Source: Gorsachius magnificus
Lineage: Eukaryota > Chordata > Aves > Pelecaniformes > Ardeidae
Length of the DNA stretch: 64,000 nt
Direction of reading: 5' to 3'
Assembly: GCA_034008185.1 (NCBI GenBank)
Contig: CM067095.1
Span: forward strand, 4,076,610-4,140,609
The stretch's first letter is position 1, and every line of letters begins with the position of its first letter. The notes below the pieces were generated by a model. That model ran no database searches and was not told the origin of the DNA. It worked only from the letters and a program-made list of their open reading frames with translations. Of the stretch, positions 1-13,500 are shown one piece after another. Both the position numbers and the translations under genes were made by a program.

Positions 1-1316
1 TCTTTCTAAGAAATTTTCTTGTAGTAGGTTCTTGAGTCTTTTCTCCTGCTGCTATCACAAGCTTAAGATTAAAAAAAACCAAACCCCAAACAAACCAAAC
101 CCCTTTAAATCTTGCTGTGGTTGTCTCTTGTGCTAGGCCTGCTGTACAGATTGCTTTTTCAAGACTTTTTTTGAAGCACAGTGACTGCTTCCTATAAACA
201 ATCTTTAATTTATGTGGCTTTCGTTATCTCCTCTATTTGTATTACCAGTATCCTGCTGGAAGAGTGGTTAACTGCTGCTCTGCACATTTACAACTGTGAT
301 AAGTGTTTTGCATACTTGTTTTAATAGCTGGATCAAGATACTGTAAATTCTTTATATTCGCTCTCATTTCTGTGTTTGTGCTATTGACCTACTCTGTCAG
401 TCACCTGATAGCTGATGACATAAGTGACTGTGCAGTGTTCATGTTTGGATTGCTCATTAGCTTGATGCAGATAGTGTGGTAACTTATGGCCTTTGACAGA
501 TCAGTAGATGTTGTTATGAATACTTAGAATCGGTAATTTTCAGGCAAACTCTAAAAAGGGCTTGCTTTCCAGTGTAGCAGGAAGGTCTGGTCTCCTCTGC
601 TCATGCCTATCATTTCTCTTAAAGGCAGTCTGAGGATTAAGAATGCAATTGGGTATTCTCTGTGTAGAATTTAGCTTTTATTATCTGACTGTGATTTTGG
701 CAGCATCCATTAAGGCTATTCTGGTGGAGTGAGGAAGTATCTTAATTAGCTTTGATCAGGACACTAGTCAAAAAGGTTTTTGCCTAAAGGCATAATTTTG
801 CTGAGCTTGAAAGAGAAGACATGGATCCCTGAATAGGGTGGCAGCATCTTACTTGGTATTTGACTTAAATCTTGCAATACAGCAAGATTTTTGCTGAAAG
901 CTGAAGTGTGTATCTATTGCATGTTTATTGTTGGGCATAGCAAGTGCTTTCTAAGATGCCTTGTCACTTGCTGTATTGGAACTGACCACTAGAACTTCAG
1001 ACAACTAACTTTCTCTAATCCCCTGCCTTTTTGCTGTAATTTTCTGCCTGGAAGTCTTAAAGAGTATACCTGGTATACTATAGAAAGTGCTTGTGTTTCA
1101 CACAGGACAACTGTTTGAATCTCCTCCTTAATTAGAAATGTGATGGAGTAGATGCCACTAGTGGATCAGAACTGCTTGTTGCGGTGTTGAATAGAACTTG
1201 AATTGAGCAGTTTCATAAAAAATGGGGCCTGTAGTGTAGCCAAGCATTTGCTGCTTTGTCTCTAGAATTGTTGAATAACAAGCCTTGCTAATTGTTCTGC
1301 TCTCTTTCACCTACAG

Positions 1317-1482
1317 GTTGTGACTGTTTCTCTTCTGTCACTTGTGTGGAAAGTGCCACACACACTCCAGAACAACAACGGCTTTTGCTTGCATATTCCA
1401 GTGTTTCTTTTGTCAGCGAGTTCAGCAAAGTTGTAATTCTTCAAGTGCCAGCCCTGAGCTGAGTGAGGAGCCACCAGCAGAG
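1317..1482 (+). other. YPEL1: YPEL1 5' UTR portion of first coding exon
   Basis: A good acceptor (pyrimidine-rich run, then CACCTACAG ending at 1316) precedes the start codon by 166 nt, so this is probably the untranslated front of the first coding exon. The frame of YPEL1 is open from 1324 but contains no ATG; CTG at 1324 and TTG at 1342 are the only in-frame near-cognate starts I noted. The exact acceptor is inferred; the promoter and any earlier non-coding exon are outside the window. Confidence 0.6.
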
Positions 1483-1599
1483 ATGGTAAAAATGACAAAA
1501 TCAAAAACGTTCCAGGCTTACCTGCCAAACTGTCATCGAACCTACAGCTGTATCCACTGCAGAGCCCATCTAGCCAATCATGATGAATTGATCTCCAAG
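1483..1599 (+). CDS. YPEL1: YPEL1 coding exon 1 (residues 1-39)
   Basis: The exon encodes the N-terminus from MVKMTKSK to the DELISK segment, with the first zinc-binding pair CIHC at residues 23-26. It ends in phase 0 at AAG. The next intron bases are GCAAGT, so the donor is GC instead of GT. The frame stays open into the intron to 1752, which would give an unrelated tail if the donor were skipped. Confidence 0.96.
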
Positions 1600-4500
1600 G
1601 CAAGTGGCTTGTTTAGAGACCTCATGAATTATTTCTTAACCAAAATGGTTATCGCTGTATTGCTGCTCCCAGTAGATAAGGGATGCAAATTGATGCATTC
1701 TTCAAAGTATCTTCCCTGGGTTCACTCTTGGGTCATACATGTTGTGTACTAAGGACTGGATATATTCTGGAAACTTTTGAATGTGACATAAAGGCTGATC
1801 TAATATATTCCCCATATTAACAACCTCTGTCTACTGTCAGGTAGGTACTACTTGTGAGCTGTCATATCTGAAAAGTCTGCTGAGGAAAACTGTCAGAACA
1901 AAACATGGATCTCTGGGTAGGGAAATTATTCTTGTTACGGTTATTCAAGATAAAGATTACTTTTGACTCTATTTGACTGAAGGCCACAAAACTGGCTGTT
2001 TCCAGAATATTCCACTGCTATTGTGAAATCTGTAAGCACATTTACTTCGGCTGTGTACCAGTTCATAAGGAATATGATTAGCCAGAGATGTTCAAAATAG
2101 TTGGACTGTCTAAACTTAAGCTTAAAGGACATGTGAATCCTTGAAACTGGCTAGGCCTGTCCTTCTTAGCTGTTGCTGGAAGAAACAAGATTTGTGATGT
2201 ATGAAATATATAGGAAAACTTGAAGTTTGGGATAAATACTTGACAGACTAGTTCATTGTTTGCTTCAGATAAGCTCCTAATGGATTTGGTCTTAATGGTG
2301 TCCTAGAGAAAACACTTCAGTTACTTCTCAAGACTCTGAATACAAATTGCTTTCTATATAGCTGTTTTGTCAAATAAAATTTTTAGTGGCAAACCCTTTA
2401 TAACTAACTTTATCTGTTGCTTCTGCTTGTTTGTGTGTTCTGCAGCACTAAGTTGATGCTGCTTGTGAGTGCTGAAGAGAGGGGAGGGTTGAGAATGCTA
2501 CTGCTTCTGAATTGAGCTTTGTTTTGGATGAGAAGAAAGTATACCTACTTGCTTATCCCTTAGAGGGTTATCAGGAAATAATGGGTTTTCCCCATACAGT
2601 TTTTCTTGTGTTACTAATCTTTGACCTTTGCTTAGATCTCAAGGCAACTTTTTACTCAAATACCAAAACTGGTGACAGTTCCTGGCAGTGTTACTTATTG
2701 ATTGCTTACTTCTGCTCTACCTTTAGTCTCTTCCCCATAACAATTCTTTTCTTCCCTTTCCCCAAACTAAGTACATGTATTGAGGCATGGAACTGCAAAT
2801 GTGACACACTAAATGTGAAACAGTGAGCTAGCTACATACATAAAACTATGTGAAGAAATTAAGAGGGAGGACTTGTTTTACTTGCATTAAGCTGAAAAAA
2901 GTTCCTCACTTTCTTTATAGTGATTGATCTTGCATTTGTTTTAAGGTCAGCAAAACAAAGAGAAATATCCAAATAGTAGTGTGAATCCATTTGAATTTCA
3001 TTTGCTTCTGTGTTGATTTCAGAATTTGAGAATAAGGGGTCTTTTTGGCAAGACTGGATTCTAAACTACAAGCAATCACACCTTCACTATTCACTACATG
3101 TTCTGTGCCAAAAACTAGTGGGAGGGGTTACATTTTCCTGAACTTCAGGTTGTAGATGCCTACAGGAAGAATGATACCTTGCTAGCAGTTGCCTACAGGA
3201 AGAACAAAACTTTGCTAGCTGTGAGTCCTGAAATGTATAAATTCATTGAAAATGCAATCCAAGCACACATACTTAATAGGAAGCTTTTATTTTAGTGGAC
3301 TTAGTCAACATGCAAAAAAAAAATTCTAAATTGCCACTGTTACCACACGAGCCAGTTGTTCTCCAAGGTCTTGGGAGTTTTGGTCAGCAGAATATTTTGA
3401 ATATGTTCAGCAAATCATGTGTTCATATTACAGCTTCATAAATAATTTAAAACATTAAAAAATCAAATTTTCAATTCAAAGAACATGGAGAACTATAAAA
3501 ATCTACCTAGTAAATACAAATATTTCTAATTTATTTGGGAGGGGTGTTAGATATGGGTTCTGCTTTGCTTCTGGCTTCCATAAGTTCTTTCAGTGAAGAA
3601 AACTTAGAAAAGTTTCTGTACTTTCATATACTTATTTTACAGCTGATCAATATTATGTCAATTTAAGATTCCTTGACCATATTTTCTTGTCTAAATCTGT
3701 GATAATGAGAAATACATTTAAATGAGGTGTATCTTTTTGTATGTTTGTATAATAAAAAACATTTTTCACTTATTGTACTTGTATTTGGAACATAGCTTTA
3801 AAAAACTCACTATCCTTTAAGCTTAACTTGTATATATTCCAACATTGGAGAAGTTCTGATGGAAACAAATGCATAGCAATAGTTAGATACACTTGGAACA
3901 TTAAAAGTAAGTAGTGCTGTCCTGAGGAGAGGTGGGAAGAAATAAGATTTGATTGTTTTAAACAAAAGCACAAGTTAACCTGGAAAGTAAAAACTGAAGA
4001 AATATCTTGGACATAACTTAGAACTGTAAAAGGACTAACAGATGAGTGTACTTTGGAACTGGTTTTATAGGAATCTTTTTTCTGAAGTTGTCTTAAAGTG
4101 CTTTCATTGATGCACATTATATGCAATGAACTTAGGTTAATGAATTTTTATTTATACTAACAATATCTAGAATCCTACTTACTGAATCTACCCACCTGCA
4201 GCAAAAATAGTTACAATAACCTGAAGTCTAGCTAGACTGCTCAACCTGATTTACACCCCTGCCCTTACTTTGAAGGCCTAGTTAAAAGCTAACACTTTAT
4301 TAATACAGTGTATAACACTTTAGCAATACAGTTTTAGGTTACAAATTGTTTCACTTTTTTCCAAATGTTTACTGTCCAATCTCACTCCAGAACCCTAGCG
4401 CCACAGACAATCTTCAGCAGAGAAAGGCAAACAGTATTTGGTATCTGGCTGTAACTGCTTCATTTGGATGTCCTCCTGCCCTGCGTTTCCTGGGTGCATG

Positions 4501-7500
4501 GTGATTGCTGCTTCCTTTTTCTGTGTGGTCAGGGAAATAGCCAAAGTAAACAGTACGTGCTTCATTTAAAGCAGCTACAGCTGGCTTTCTAATGTGCTTT
4601 GAGATATAAGCATTTGTTCTACCTGACACTATAATGTTACCAACTTCAAGATAAAATAAGCTATGCTATGAAACGAGTGGCATGTCTCTTAAATGTTAGT
4701 CTGTCATGGGAAAGCAGAGTGCTGCATATTTCTGTCAATAATCCCTTTGATTCCTGTACTTGGTATACCAGACTTCAGTACAGACTTGCAGTTCTGCTTT
4801 TGGAGAACTGTTGATGCCAATCATCTGACAAGGATGGTAGCATACACAAATCACCTTTTCATTTTATTTCTCTTCTCTTTGAGCAGCAGGATCTCTTTCT
4901 TGTCATAGAGTTAATAATGAAGCTCTTTTTTTTTTTCTTTTGCCCTTGCTGGTGATAAAATGGCAACAGGGTGTTGGCAGTGGCTTAGAAGTAAGCATGC
5001 AGACTAGTAAGAATAAAAATGTGCTACCTGCACAAGTGAATTTATTATCTATTGTTTCAGTTTTCTTTGCAACTATGAAAGCACTCAGTGTGTTGCCTAG
5101 TGTTGAAATCAGCTCGGATGTTGGTGATTAGAGCATAGATTTCTAGGTATTCTTATTGTGTATATAATCTTGCGTTTTCTGTATCTAGGGAGGAACTTGA
5201 GGAAAGGGGAGAAATGGGAAGAAGACTGGTTGAGAATAGGAGTCCCAAATGAGTTCATCACCAGTAGAGATGTTGACAAACATACCTGTATGAGCAGCTG
5301 CCATAATAAATTATAACTTCAGTTATCTTGGGGAAATCACTGATTTGGAGGATACATAAGAGAACTAAAAAACTGTAGATGACTTAATTCAAATAAGTTT
5401 AATTTTGAAGTGCTGTTAGGTATGTCTTAGACACTACTGATTTGCATTAACAAGTCTGCAAGTACTGGGTTTTCTCTTTCTTTGAAGGCTTCAAAGTGAA
5501 TGTTAAGCATTTTTTTGAAAATACTACTGGGAATATACTGGTCTTCACTACATTGAGGGGTGTTCAGAGGGAGACAAGGGTGATGGGGGAGAACTTGCAG
5601 CTTTTTTATTTCTTTAAAGAAGCAAATGGATATTTTTAGAATCATATCCTCCTTATGACTACAGGCACAGAAGAGAAGTAACCTCTATCTGCAAGCAACC
5701 ACAGGCCTTCATAAAGTGCAAGGCAAAAAATTGATGCCATAGGAGGCACTTCTTGGATTTAAAATGTTCCAACAGCACATAAAAAGCAACCAAACAGTAT
5801 ATATTAATAATAATGATGATCTAAAAAACTCAGAACAATTTAAAAAATTAACATAATTAAGTTTTGAGGGAAAACTACAAAACTCTTTGAAGTCCAGGGG
5901 AGGTTGCCACTTGTGTGGTCTATACAAAATGTTACACATACGCTGCTCTTAAAGTGGTTCTGAAATAAGTTTTGTGAAAGGCTTAGCTGAAAGAGCTTTA
6001 TTCTGATGTCCAGTGATTATTAGCAGTAGTTAATTTTATAGGAGTCAAGTGTTGCTTGAAGAGCCTAAGTGCCAAAGCGCTTGAGAATGATTTATACCCA
6101 TTAAGTTCTAGTAATTGTTTAGAAATTCAGTCAAGGTCCAACAAATTACAAAGAAATACAAATACCTAATAGAAATCTTGGAACCTAGTGTATGTATTGC
6201 AAAGGATAATGCTTTGTTACTCAAAGTTGACCTGCTTGGAAGACTATTGAATCATCTTACAGTGTGCCTTAATGCTGGGGATTGAAGAAAATCTGGATTA
6301 GTTTGTGTAGATAACTGTATAAATACTGTCACTTTCTTCTGTCTCATTCATTGCAAAGCATATCTGACCAGAGGGGGGGAAAAAAGTCATATGAAGTCAC
6401 AGACAAGACTAGATGTGTCAATATTTTCAAGAGCAAGTTCTGCATAAAGGTATATCCCTGTCTTTGACTTCACTGGGAAATCTTGCACCTCATGGGTAAA
6501 AGAACAATCTTGGTTAAACTTAGTTCTCCAAGGCATTCAGTGTGTCTGCTGTTATATTATTGATGACAAGGAAAAGTCTTCAGCTTAAATAGATGCCAAA
6601 CCATTTTTAGGCTTGCTTTGCAGTCTGTTTTTGTCCTCCACTGTTTAACTGATGAGTTCAAGAGGAATTTTTTTAAGTGTTTATTGTCTTTAAGTAAATG
6701 TGATGTTCTTAGCTTTGATTGAGTTTGGTAATCCCCCTTTGCTTATGATATAAGGAGTACTTGGAAAGATAGTTGGGCCTCTTCTATACTTGAAGGCCAT
6801 TTTTGTTCCCTGCTGGAAAAGTTGAGAATGGGCCTAATTTCAAAAATATTCTGGTGATATTTTTTTATTCTCTGAGGCGTCTAGTTTTTTTGGGGTTCTG
6901 TTGGATTTTTTTTTTTCTCTTGGGGGAAGAATCTAGTTTTCTTAAGAGAAGGAATCTTTGGAAAATATCCAAGAATAGATTTGAAGGCTTAAAGGAGCTG
7001 GAAAGCATGCAAGGGAAGTGTTCTACTGTATGGGTATTCTGACATAATTATTTCTGAAATACATTCAAGTTGCTGTACAACTCAAGATAACTTGGCCTGC
7101 CTGACAAAGTCTTCACTTTGGGAAATATCATTTGCCAAATCTGCAGGCATGCAGTTTTGGGGGTGGAATTTTTTAAGGTTATTCTCTACATGTTCAACAT
7201 TATAACTTGCTTTATTAAAATCACTAAATAATTGAATGAAAAACTACTTTGAAAAATTTTTTTAATACTTATCATAGAGTCTTCTGTAACTTGCCTAGTA
7301 AGCAGCTGAGCAGCATTATCTTGAGTTGGATCTGAAGGAAATATCAAATAGAATAAATTTTTTTTTCTGATAAATTTTTTTGTCTGTATCTTATGTTGAA
7401 CTCAGTTTTCTGAATTTATTTGCAAATCTTGAAGTGACAGGATATCTGTATAGTCTCTGATGCATCTTACTGAGAAGATAATTTCAGCCATCAGAGTGCT

Positions 7501-10500
7501 TGTATGTGTTTCTGGTTAACCTTAAGAATACTGCCGTTAAGAATACTGTCTTCTGAATGACTCAGTAATATTTCTTTGAATTGCCTGTTTGTTCAAAAAA
7601 CTAATTCAGGTTGATCTATCTTAGCATGTAAAGTGAACTCTGGCAAATGAAAGGAAACTCAAGAAAATGAAACAAACAAACAAAAAAAACCCCTATGGAA
7701 TTCTTTCATTTTCATTCTTTAAAATTATTTTTCTGTGTTATGAGTAGCTTGCAAGCTGTGCTTAAGGAAGATACTTAATGCCATTCTGACTTGCTTATAA
7801 TAATGCCTGCCATACCTTTAACACATGCTAAGATGACAGTTTCTCTGGACGTTATCTGTGGAGCATGATCTCTAGCTACACAGTCTTAATCCCATCTGTG
7901 GGGAATAATTAATTACATAAACTTTTTAGTAGCTTCCCTTCTCCCACCCATGCCCTTAGGTATGCCTTAGGGCAGTAAATACATGTTCTGCTTAACTGAT
8001 GCTTCCTTTTCTCCTGGGTAAAACAGCTAATCCTGGTGTTAAAGGTAATGATGGGTTTAACTTAGAAGCCTAGATCATATCTTAATTCTGCAGGTATGTA
8101 CTAGTGTGTAAGTGAAACATCTACACAGTTTATTTAGTACAAAATGTATTGATATAGGTCTGTCAGATGACTTGAAAGATCATAATACCAAACTATTGTT
8201 GCAGTCGACCTTAGTATAGTTCCTAAGCACAGTTAAACAGTTTTGCTTACACTATCAGACATTCTAGGTACTTTCAACTGTGCTGAAACAAGAAGTACTT
8301 ATGGATATTGTAGATATTCCTTTAGGTATGGACAGGTAGTCAAAAATCTGGATTTTCTAGGGAAAAAGTTAACTCATAAATCTGTCCAAATTATTAATTG
8401 AGAACCATCAAAAAGCAGACTTAAAGTGAGTTTGGTTTAACTTTGAACATTAGTTCAACTGATGAATTGCCCAGCTTCTCAGTAAAAATCCTGGTTGATG
8501 TGAGTCATTATTGATGACAGTTGGTCACGCTCGCCGACATCTCCTAATTCCTCTCTACTGGGTAAGACATACTGAAGACTCAGTTTTAATAGAATGTTCT
8601 GGTTTAGTTATGATTTATGTATAGCGCTAGCAATCTTGGAAGGGCTGAACAAATCTTGCAAAGTAGAAGTCTGCATTTGCATAGGTGATGTTTATTCTTC
8701 AGAAAAGTGGTTTGTCTGGAGACTGGTTTGAACAGCCATGCCTGTTAGTCCTTGACACTGCCATTTAAAATACTCTCTTCTCTTTCATTTCCTTTGAGGA
8801 GTTGACACACAAAGCGTTTAACCTGTCAGTCTTTTAAAATTCCTATCAGTATAACTGAATCATACAGTGCAGAGTGTGAGAAAAGTAGTGCTGGTAAAAA
8901 CAGCTGTTTGTTCAGTATTAATTTTGTTCTGGTTATGCAAAATACTCTGTTTATAGCCAAGTTACAAGCTTAGTAAACAGTTCAAAATGAGTTGTCCTCG
9001 TTACGTTTCTAGTAATAGGATGCATCAAGCAGTAAAGCTCTGATAATCTATCTTATACCTGTTAATAGGTGGACCCTACATGTAAATCAGTCTTCTGTGA
9101 TCAAGAGAATGCATGTGACAGATGTGTAGCTTTTTGTGTTTGTTATTTGAATACAGTTTTGAAAAAAAAATCCTCTCAGCTATTCATGTGAATAAGAAAC
9201 TATGACTGCCAAGCTCTGACAAGTTAAGAAATTCATAAGAAAAATGAAAACGCATGGGAATTTAAAAATAGATATCTTTACAGTGCTTTTACTTCAGTCA
9301 GCGTATAAGAGTTCCACATGGATGGATTGCAGACCATTAAATGCTCAACGACACACTGATGTTGTGGTTTGACACTGGTTTTTAAAGGAAAATCTGAGTT
9401 GCCTAGACCCAGGTTCTGTATTCCAGAACACAGTAACACAAGTTGCTACAGGTTGCTGTCAAGTTATCTGTCAGTGATGTAAACATGGAGGAACTTGCTC
9501 TTCCCAGCTGGGCAAAGAAACAATTGTTCTGTGGCATGTAAATATAATATTTAGCCTCTAAACATGTATGTAGGTGAGAGAGATGAGTCGGCTGAACTCT
9601 GCTAACAGAAAGCTAGAGAGGGTGGGAATGAAGGAGTTTTTCATGGTGGGATATTTGTGAACAGATTTCCTCTCTAAAACCACTGTCACAGGAAGAGGTC
9701 CTGTTTTGTGTTGCTTCTGCCTACACTCTACCCTGGCAATCCCAAAAATTAGAAGGTAATGAAGGTGGCCATTTCTGAGGGGAAAAAAACCCTGGGAGAT
9801 TACAGCATAGTTAAGGCAACAGAATCGCAGAATCTCAAGGAAAGGGTGCAAGAAAAGAAAAGTCACCTTTAAAAATACATCAGGAAAAAAGAAAAACTAA
9901 AGCAGTACTTTCCAACCTGCAGTTTGTATTTAATTTGGCTAGGAATTTTTTTAAGCTTATGAAACAGGAGAGGGGAAGGGCTTCTTTTTCTGCTTTTCCT
10001 GGCATCCTGTTACCACCTTCTGCTTAATTTTGAGAAATGCAGGGTCAAAGGAGAGCTTTTATTAGGTGATATTAAGTCAAGACTAAACATAAACTTGGCA
10101 GAAATAATTGCAAAAAGTAGTTCAAAAGGTCTCCTGACTGTTGATTTGTTCTTGAGTCTTTTTCTTTCCCAGCTAGCTGGGGAACTTCAAGTATGGCATG
10201 CAAGTAGTTCAAAAAGTGGTTGTGTAGGACCAGACAACTTTCCCCCCCATTAATTTGTATGCAATTGGCATGTGTAATTACAGGTAAAGAGAGAAACTAG
10301 CACATGATTAATTTAACAGGAGAGAGTATTTCTTGGTGCAGTTTGAAAAAAGTTTAATTAATTGACAGTTTTTAAAGCAAGGAGAAATGGCTGCAACTTT
10401 GTTAATTTAAGAATTTTTACAGTAGCTTAACCAAAAATAATGGTCATGGCTTTGAAAGTGGTTTTTTTTTAGTTTCGGGTACATGGAACAACAAGGAAGT

Positions 10501-13500
10501 TTTAGCTTAAGTTTACTTCTTAATGAAGAAGAGGACCTTTAAAGTGTTTATTTGGCTTTTTCTTAAATTTTGGGGTTACACAACTGTAGTTGTCTCTCAA
10601 TTCATGCGTAGTTGACTTAGGCTAGTTATTTGTTAATGGGCAGTTTTTGAGAGTATATACATGAATGGTTTTTGTCTTCATCTGCAGTAAGCATTCTCTG
10701 CTTCATCACTGATTGAGAGACACTGGCTCTAAATTAGAGAGCACTGCTTATTCTATAGAAACTACAGACTAGGTAGTGTACCATTCTGCCAGTTTTGTGA
10801 TGGCGGTTTTAAGTATCTCAGGAGGACCAAACTAGTGATGGGATTTTTTGTTTGCTTGTTTTAGTGGTCAGCGTAAGGATTACTTTTGATGGAGCTGCTC
10901 AGACTTTACTCTGAGTCTATCCTTTCAGGGTCAGTCCTACCTGAAGTTTTAGCTTTCACTGTACTGCATAGCTTTTTTTTTTTTTCCCTTGCCTTGTGAA
11001 AAATGAGACTTGCAGTTCTGGCTAATGGAGGGATTACCTTTTCTTTTGTCTTTGCTAGAGATGAAGAAATATGTTCTGTCCCCCAAAATCTCCATTTAAT
11101 AATTCTTTTAAGTGGTTGCTAAAATAATACTAAAATGAGTAGCGAAGGGCTGTATGTAACGACACTGCCACCATTGCTACTTAGAGTAGTCCAGAGTCAT
11201 GGATTTCTTTTCACATTCTTTGTTGCAGTATATAATCTGATTAATGTTGATCAAAAAGTGTTCATTTATATACATTTCTCTTTTACATCTTTTCTTGCAA
11301 ACTGTTCTAAGTAGTTAAGATACAACAGTTATTGTTGTTGTGTTGCTAATCGTTAGACTGGCAAAATATCTGTTTTGGTGTCAAATGACTTCTAATTATA
11401 AAACTAAATACACGTCAGCAGAAGAATCCATTGCAGAAAGGTCCTTCTGCCTATGGTTCCATACCTGTTGTTACTAAAACCATTAAAAAATAGCCAAGGT
11501 GAGATTTTTCCTTCCAAAAACCTTCCATGTTGGTTAATGTAGGTTTCAGAAAAGTTGGTCTTTGACCTTCCATACTAGAAGAGTAAGGATTCTTAAAAAC
11601 AATTCTACTTTTTCTTCAGCATGGATAAAATCATTAATTTTCTTTGAAAGTAGGTTAGGGAAGGGAAATTCTGGAAAAAAATAAAGGCAGTTTAGGGATT
11701 TTGTAAAATGCAATTCAGTGTGGAAGAGAAAAAAGGAAAACCCCATTTCGGTGTGATCTTCTTTGAATGGGAAATAACAGCTATGTCTAAATTATCAAGT
11801 AAATCAATACAGAAGGAACAAATCAACAGATGAAAGCAGTGATGTGTCTTACATCTTGAAAGTTTTACCTATGGCTGGATCTAGTCTGCTCACAAGTTTT
11901 GCCAGGATGTTTGTAGCTCAGGGCTGTCTGATCATAGGTTCAGGCCTTTATATCTTCATTAGCGTTTGTAGAGTGTACAGTAGAAGAGCTTCTGCTTTAG
12001 TTCAGTACAAAAGGAACAAAGATGTGGTTCACAGGCACTGAAACAGCTCTGCAAGTCAAACCAACCCCCAGTAAGTGTGGTTGATTAAGGGTTTTACTTC
12101 AAAACTGTGCTACTGCCCTGAACTAAAACATTAATTTAGATCCATCCAAGAAAGTCTAACAGTCATCTTTTGTCCGTAATCTGTCAGGAATGTGAGAAAT
12201 CTGAAAGCATATGACTGTGCTTAGGCATTGATGATAACAGTTGTTTTATTAAAGTAAAGCTGAGCTTACAAAATTATCAGATGCATTTCCTGAATACAGT
12301 TTGCTGGTTTTATGATTGGTCCAGAATTTCACTGGTCTTACATCAAATGATGCAGTGAAATTGAAATAAATCATCTTTTGGGTGCAGCGGGAGAGGAGAG
12401 AGATGGAAATAATTCTCTTTGAGTTAAAAACTGATCAGGCTTTCCTATAGAGAATTAGTGTAAACTTTTAACTTAAAGTAATTAGTTTATATCTGTACTA
12501 TGCTTACTAGTACACCCTTCTGGAACTACTTTTTTGTTTGGTGGGTGTTTTTGTGGGTTTTAACAACTGCAATTCTTCTTTTTTATGCAGTCCTTCCAGG
12601 GAAGCCAGGGACGAGCCTACCTCTTTAATTCTGTGTAAGTATGTTATTATGGTTATGTACACTACCTACGAGTTAATTTTTTTTTTGTACGCTTCATAAG
12701 GGGAAAACAGTAGGAATTAGTGTAGCTGCACTTTGCCCTGTTCTTTTTAACATTGTCTTTACTCACCAGCAGCAGTTATTACAGAGCTACTGAGCTCATT
12801 CGTACATATCCCTATGCACATACTAGTTTATCTTATATTTTAAGTAATTCAGCTAATAGCTGAAAGTTTAGGAGGGTGTTAATGTGAAATTCCTTTTGTA
12901 TATGTAACTGTCTTGAGTAAGAGTTGCCCTTCTGAGATATTCCAGAAATCAAAATAAATTGCGTGACTGTTAATTTGCTTTAGACAACTCTGCTGTATTC
13001 TAAAGAAGAATTTTCCAGTGTGATAGTTAGATACATTTACAGGTTAATGTTCCAGTAAACTCAGTACATCTTAAATGACCTTGAATATTGCGAATGTGCT
13101 GGAGGCAAAAGGTCTCTGTGATCTTATCAAGCCCAATATTTGCAATTTTAGGCATGTCCTACCAATGATATAAGGCTCTTTGAATTTGCTAATGGATGTA
13201 TTTTAAGTTTCTAATATGCAGGATTGCATTTTTGTCTTTATTTTTCAGCAGTTTATTGCATTGCAGCATTTTGGAAAAAAGAAATGCAGTTAAGTGTCTT
13301 AGTCTATTTTAGCCCAGGATAATGGAACTATAACTGCAAAGGATTTGATTGCAGATCCTTGAAATTCTTTTTATACGTAGTCATTCAGTGGTGACTTGGG
13401 ACTTACAGTATAATTGTAGCAATAAGAACCTGGTAATACAACAGCAAAAATGGCAAAATTTTGCTGTTGTATAACACTGTCTAAAGACTGTTTAGTCTTG

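Noticed and set aside
1342..1482. In-frame N-terminal extension of YPEL1
   Set aside because: The frame is open but holds no ATG, and an in-frame TGA lies at 1321-1323; the ATG at 1483 has a strong context and gives the exact family N-terminus.
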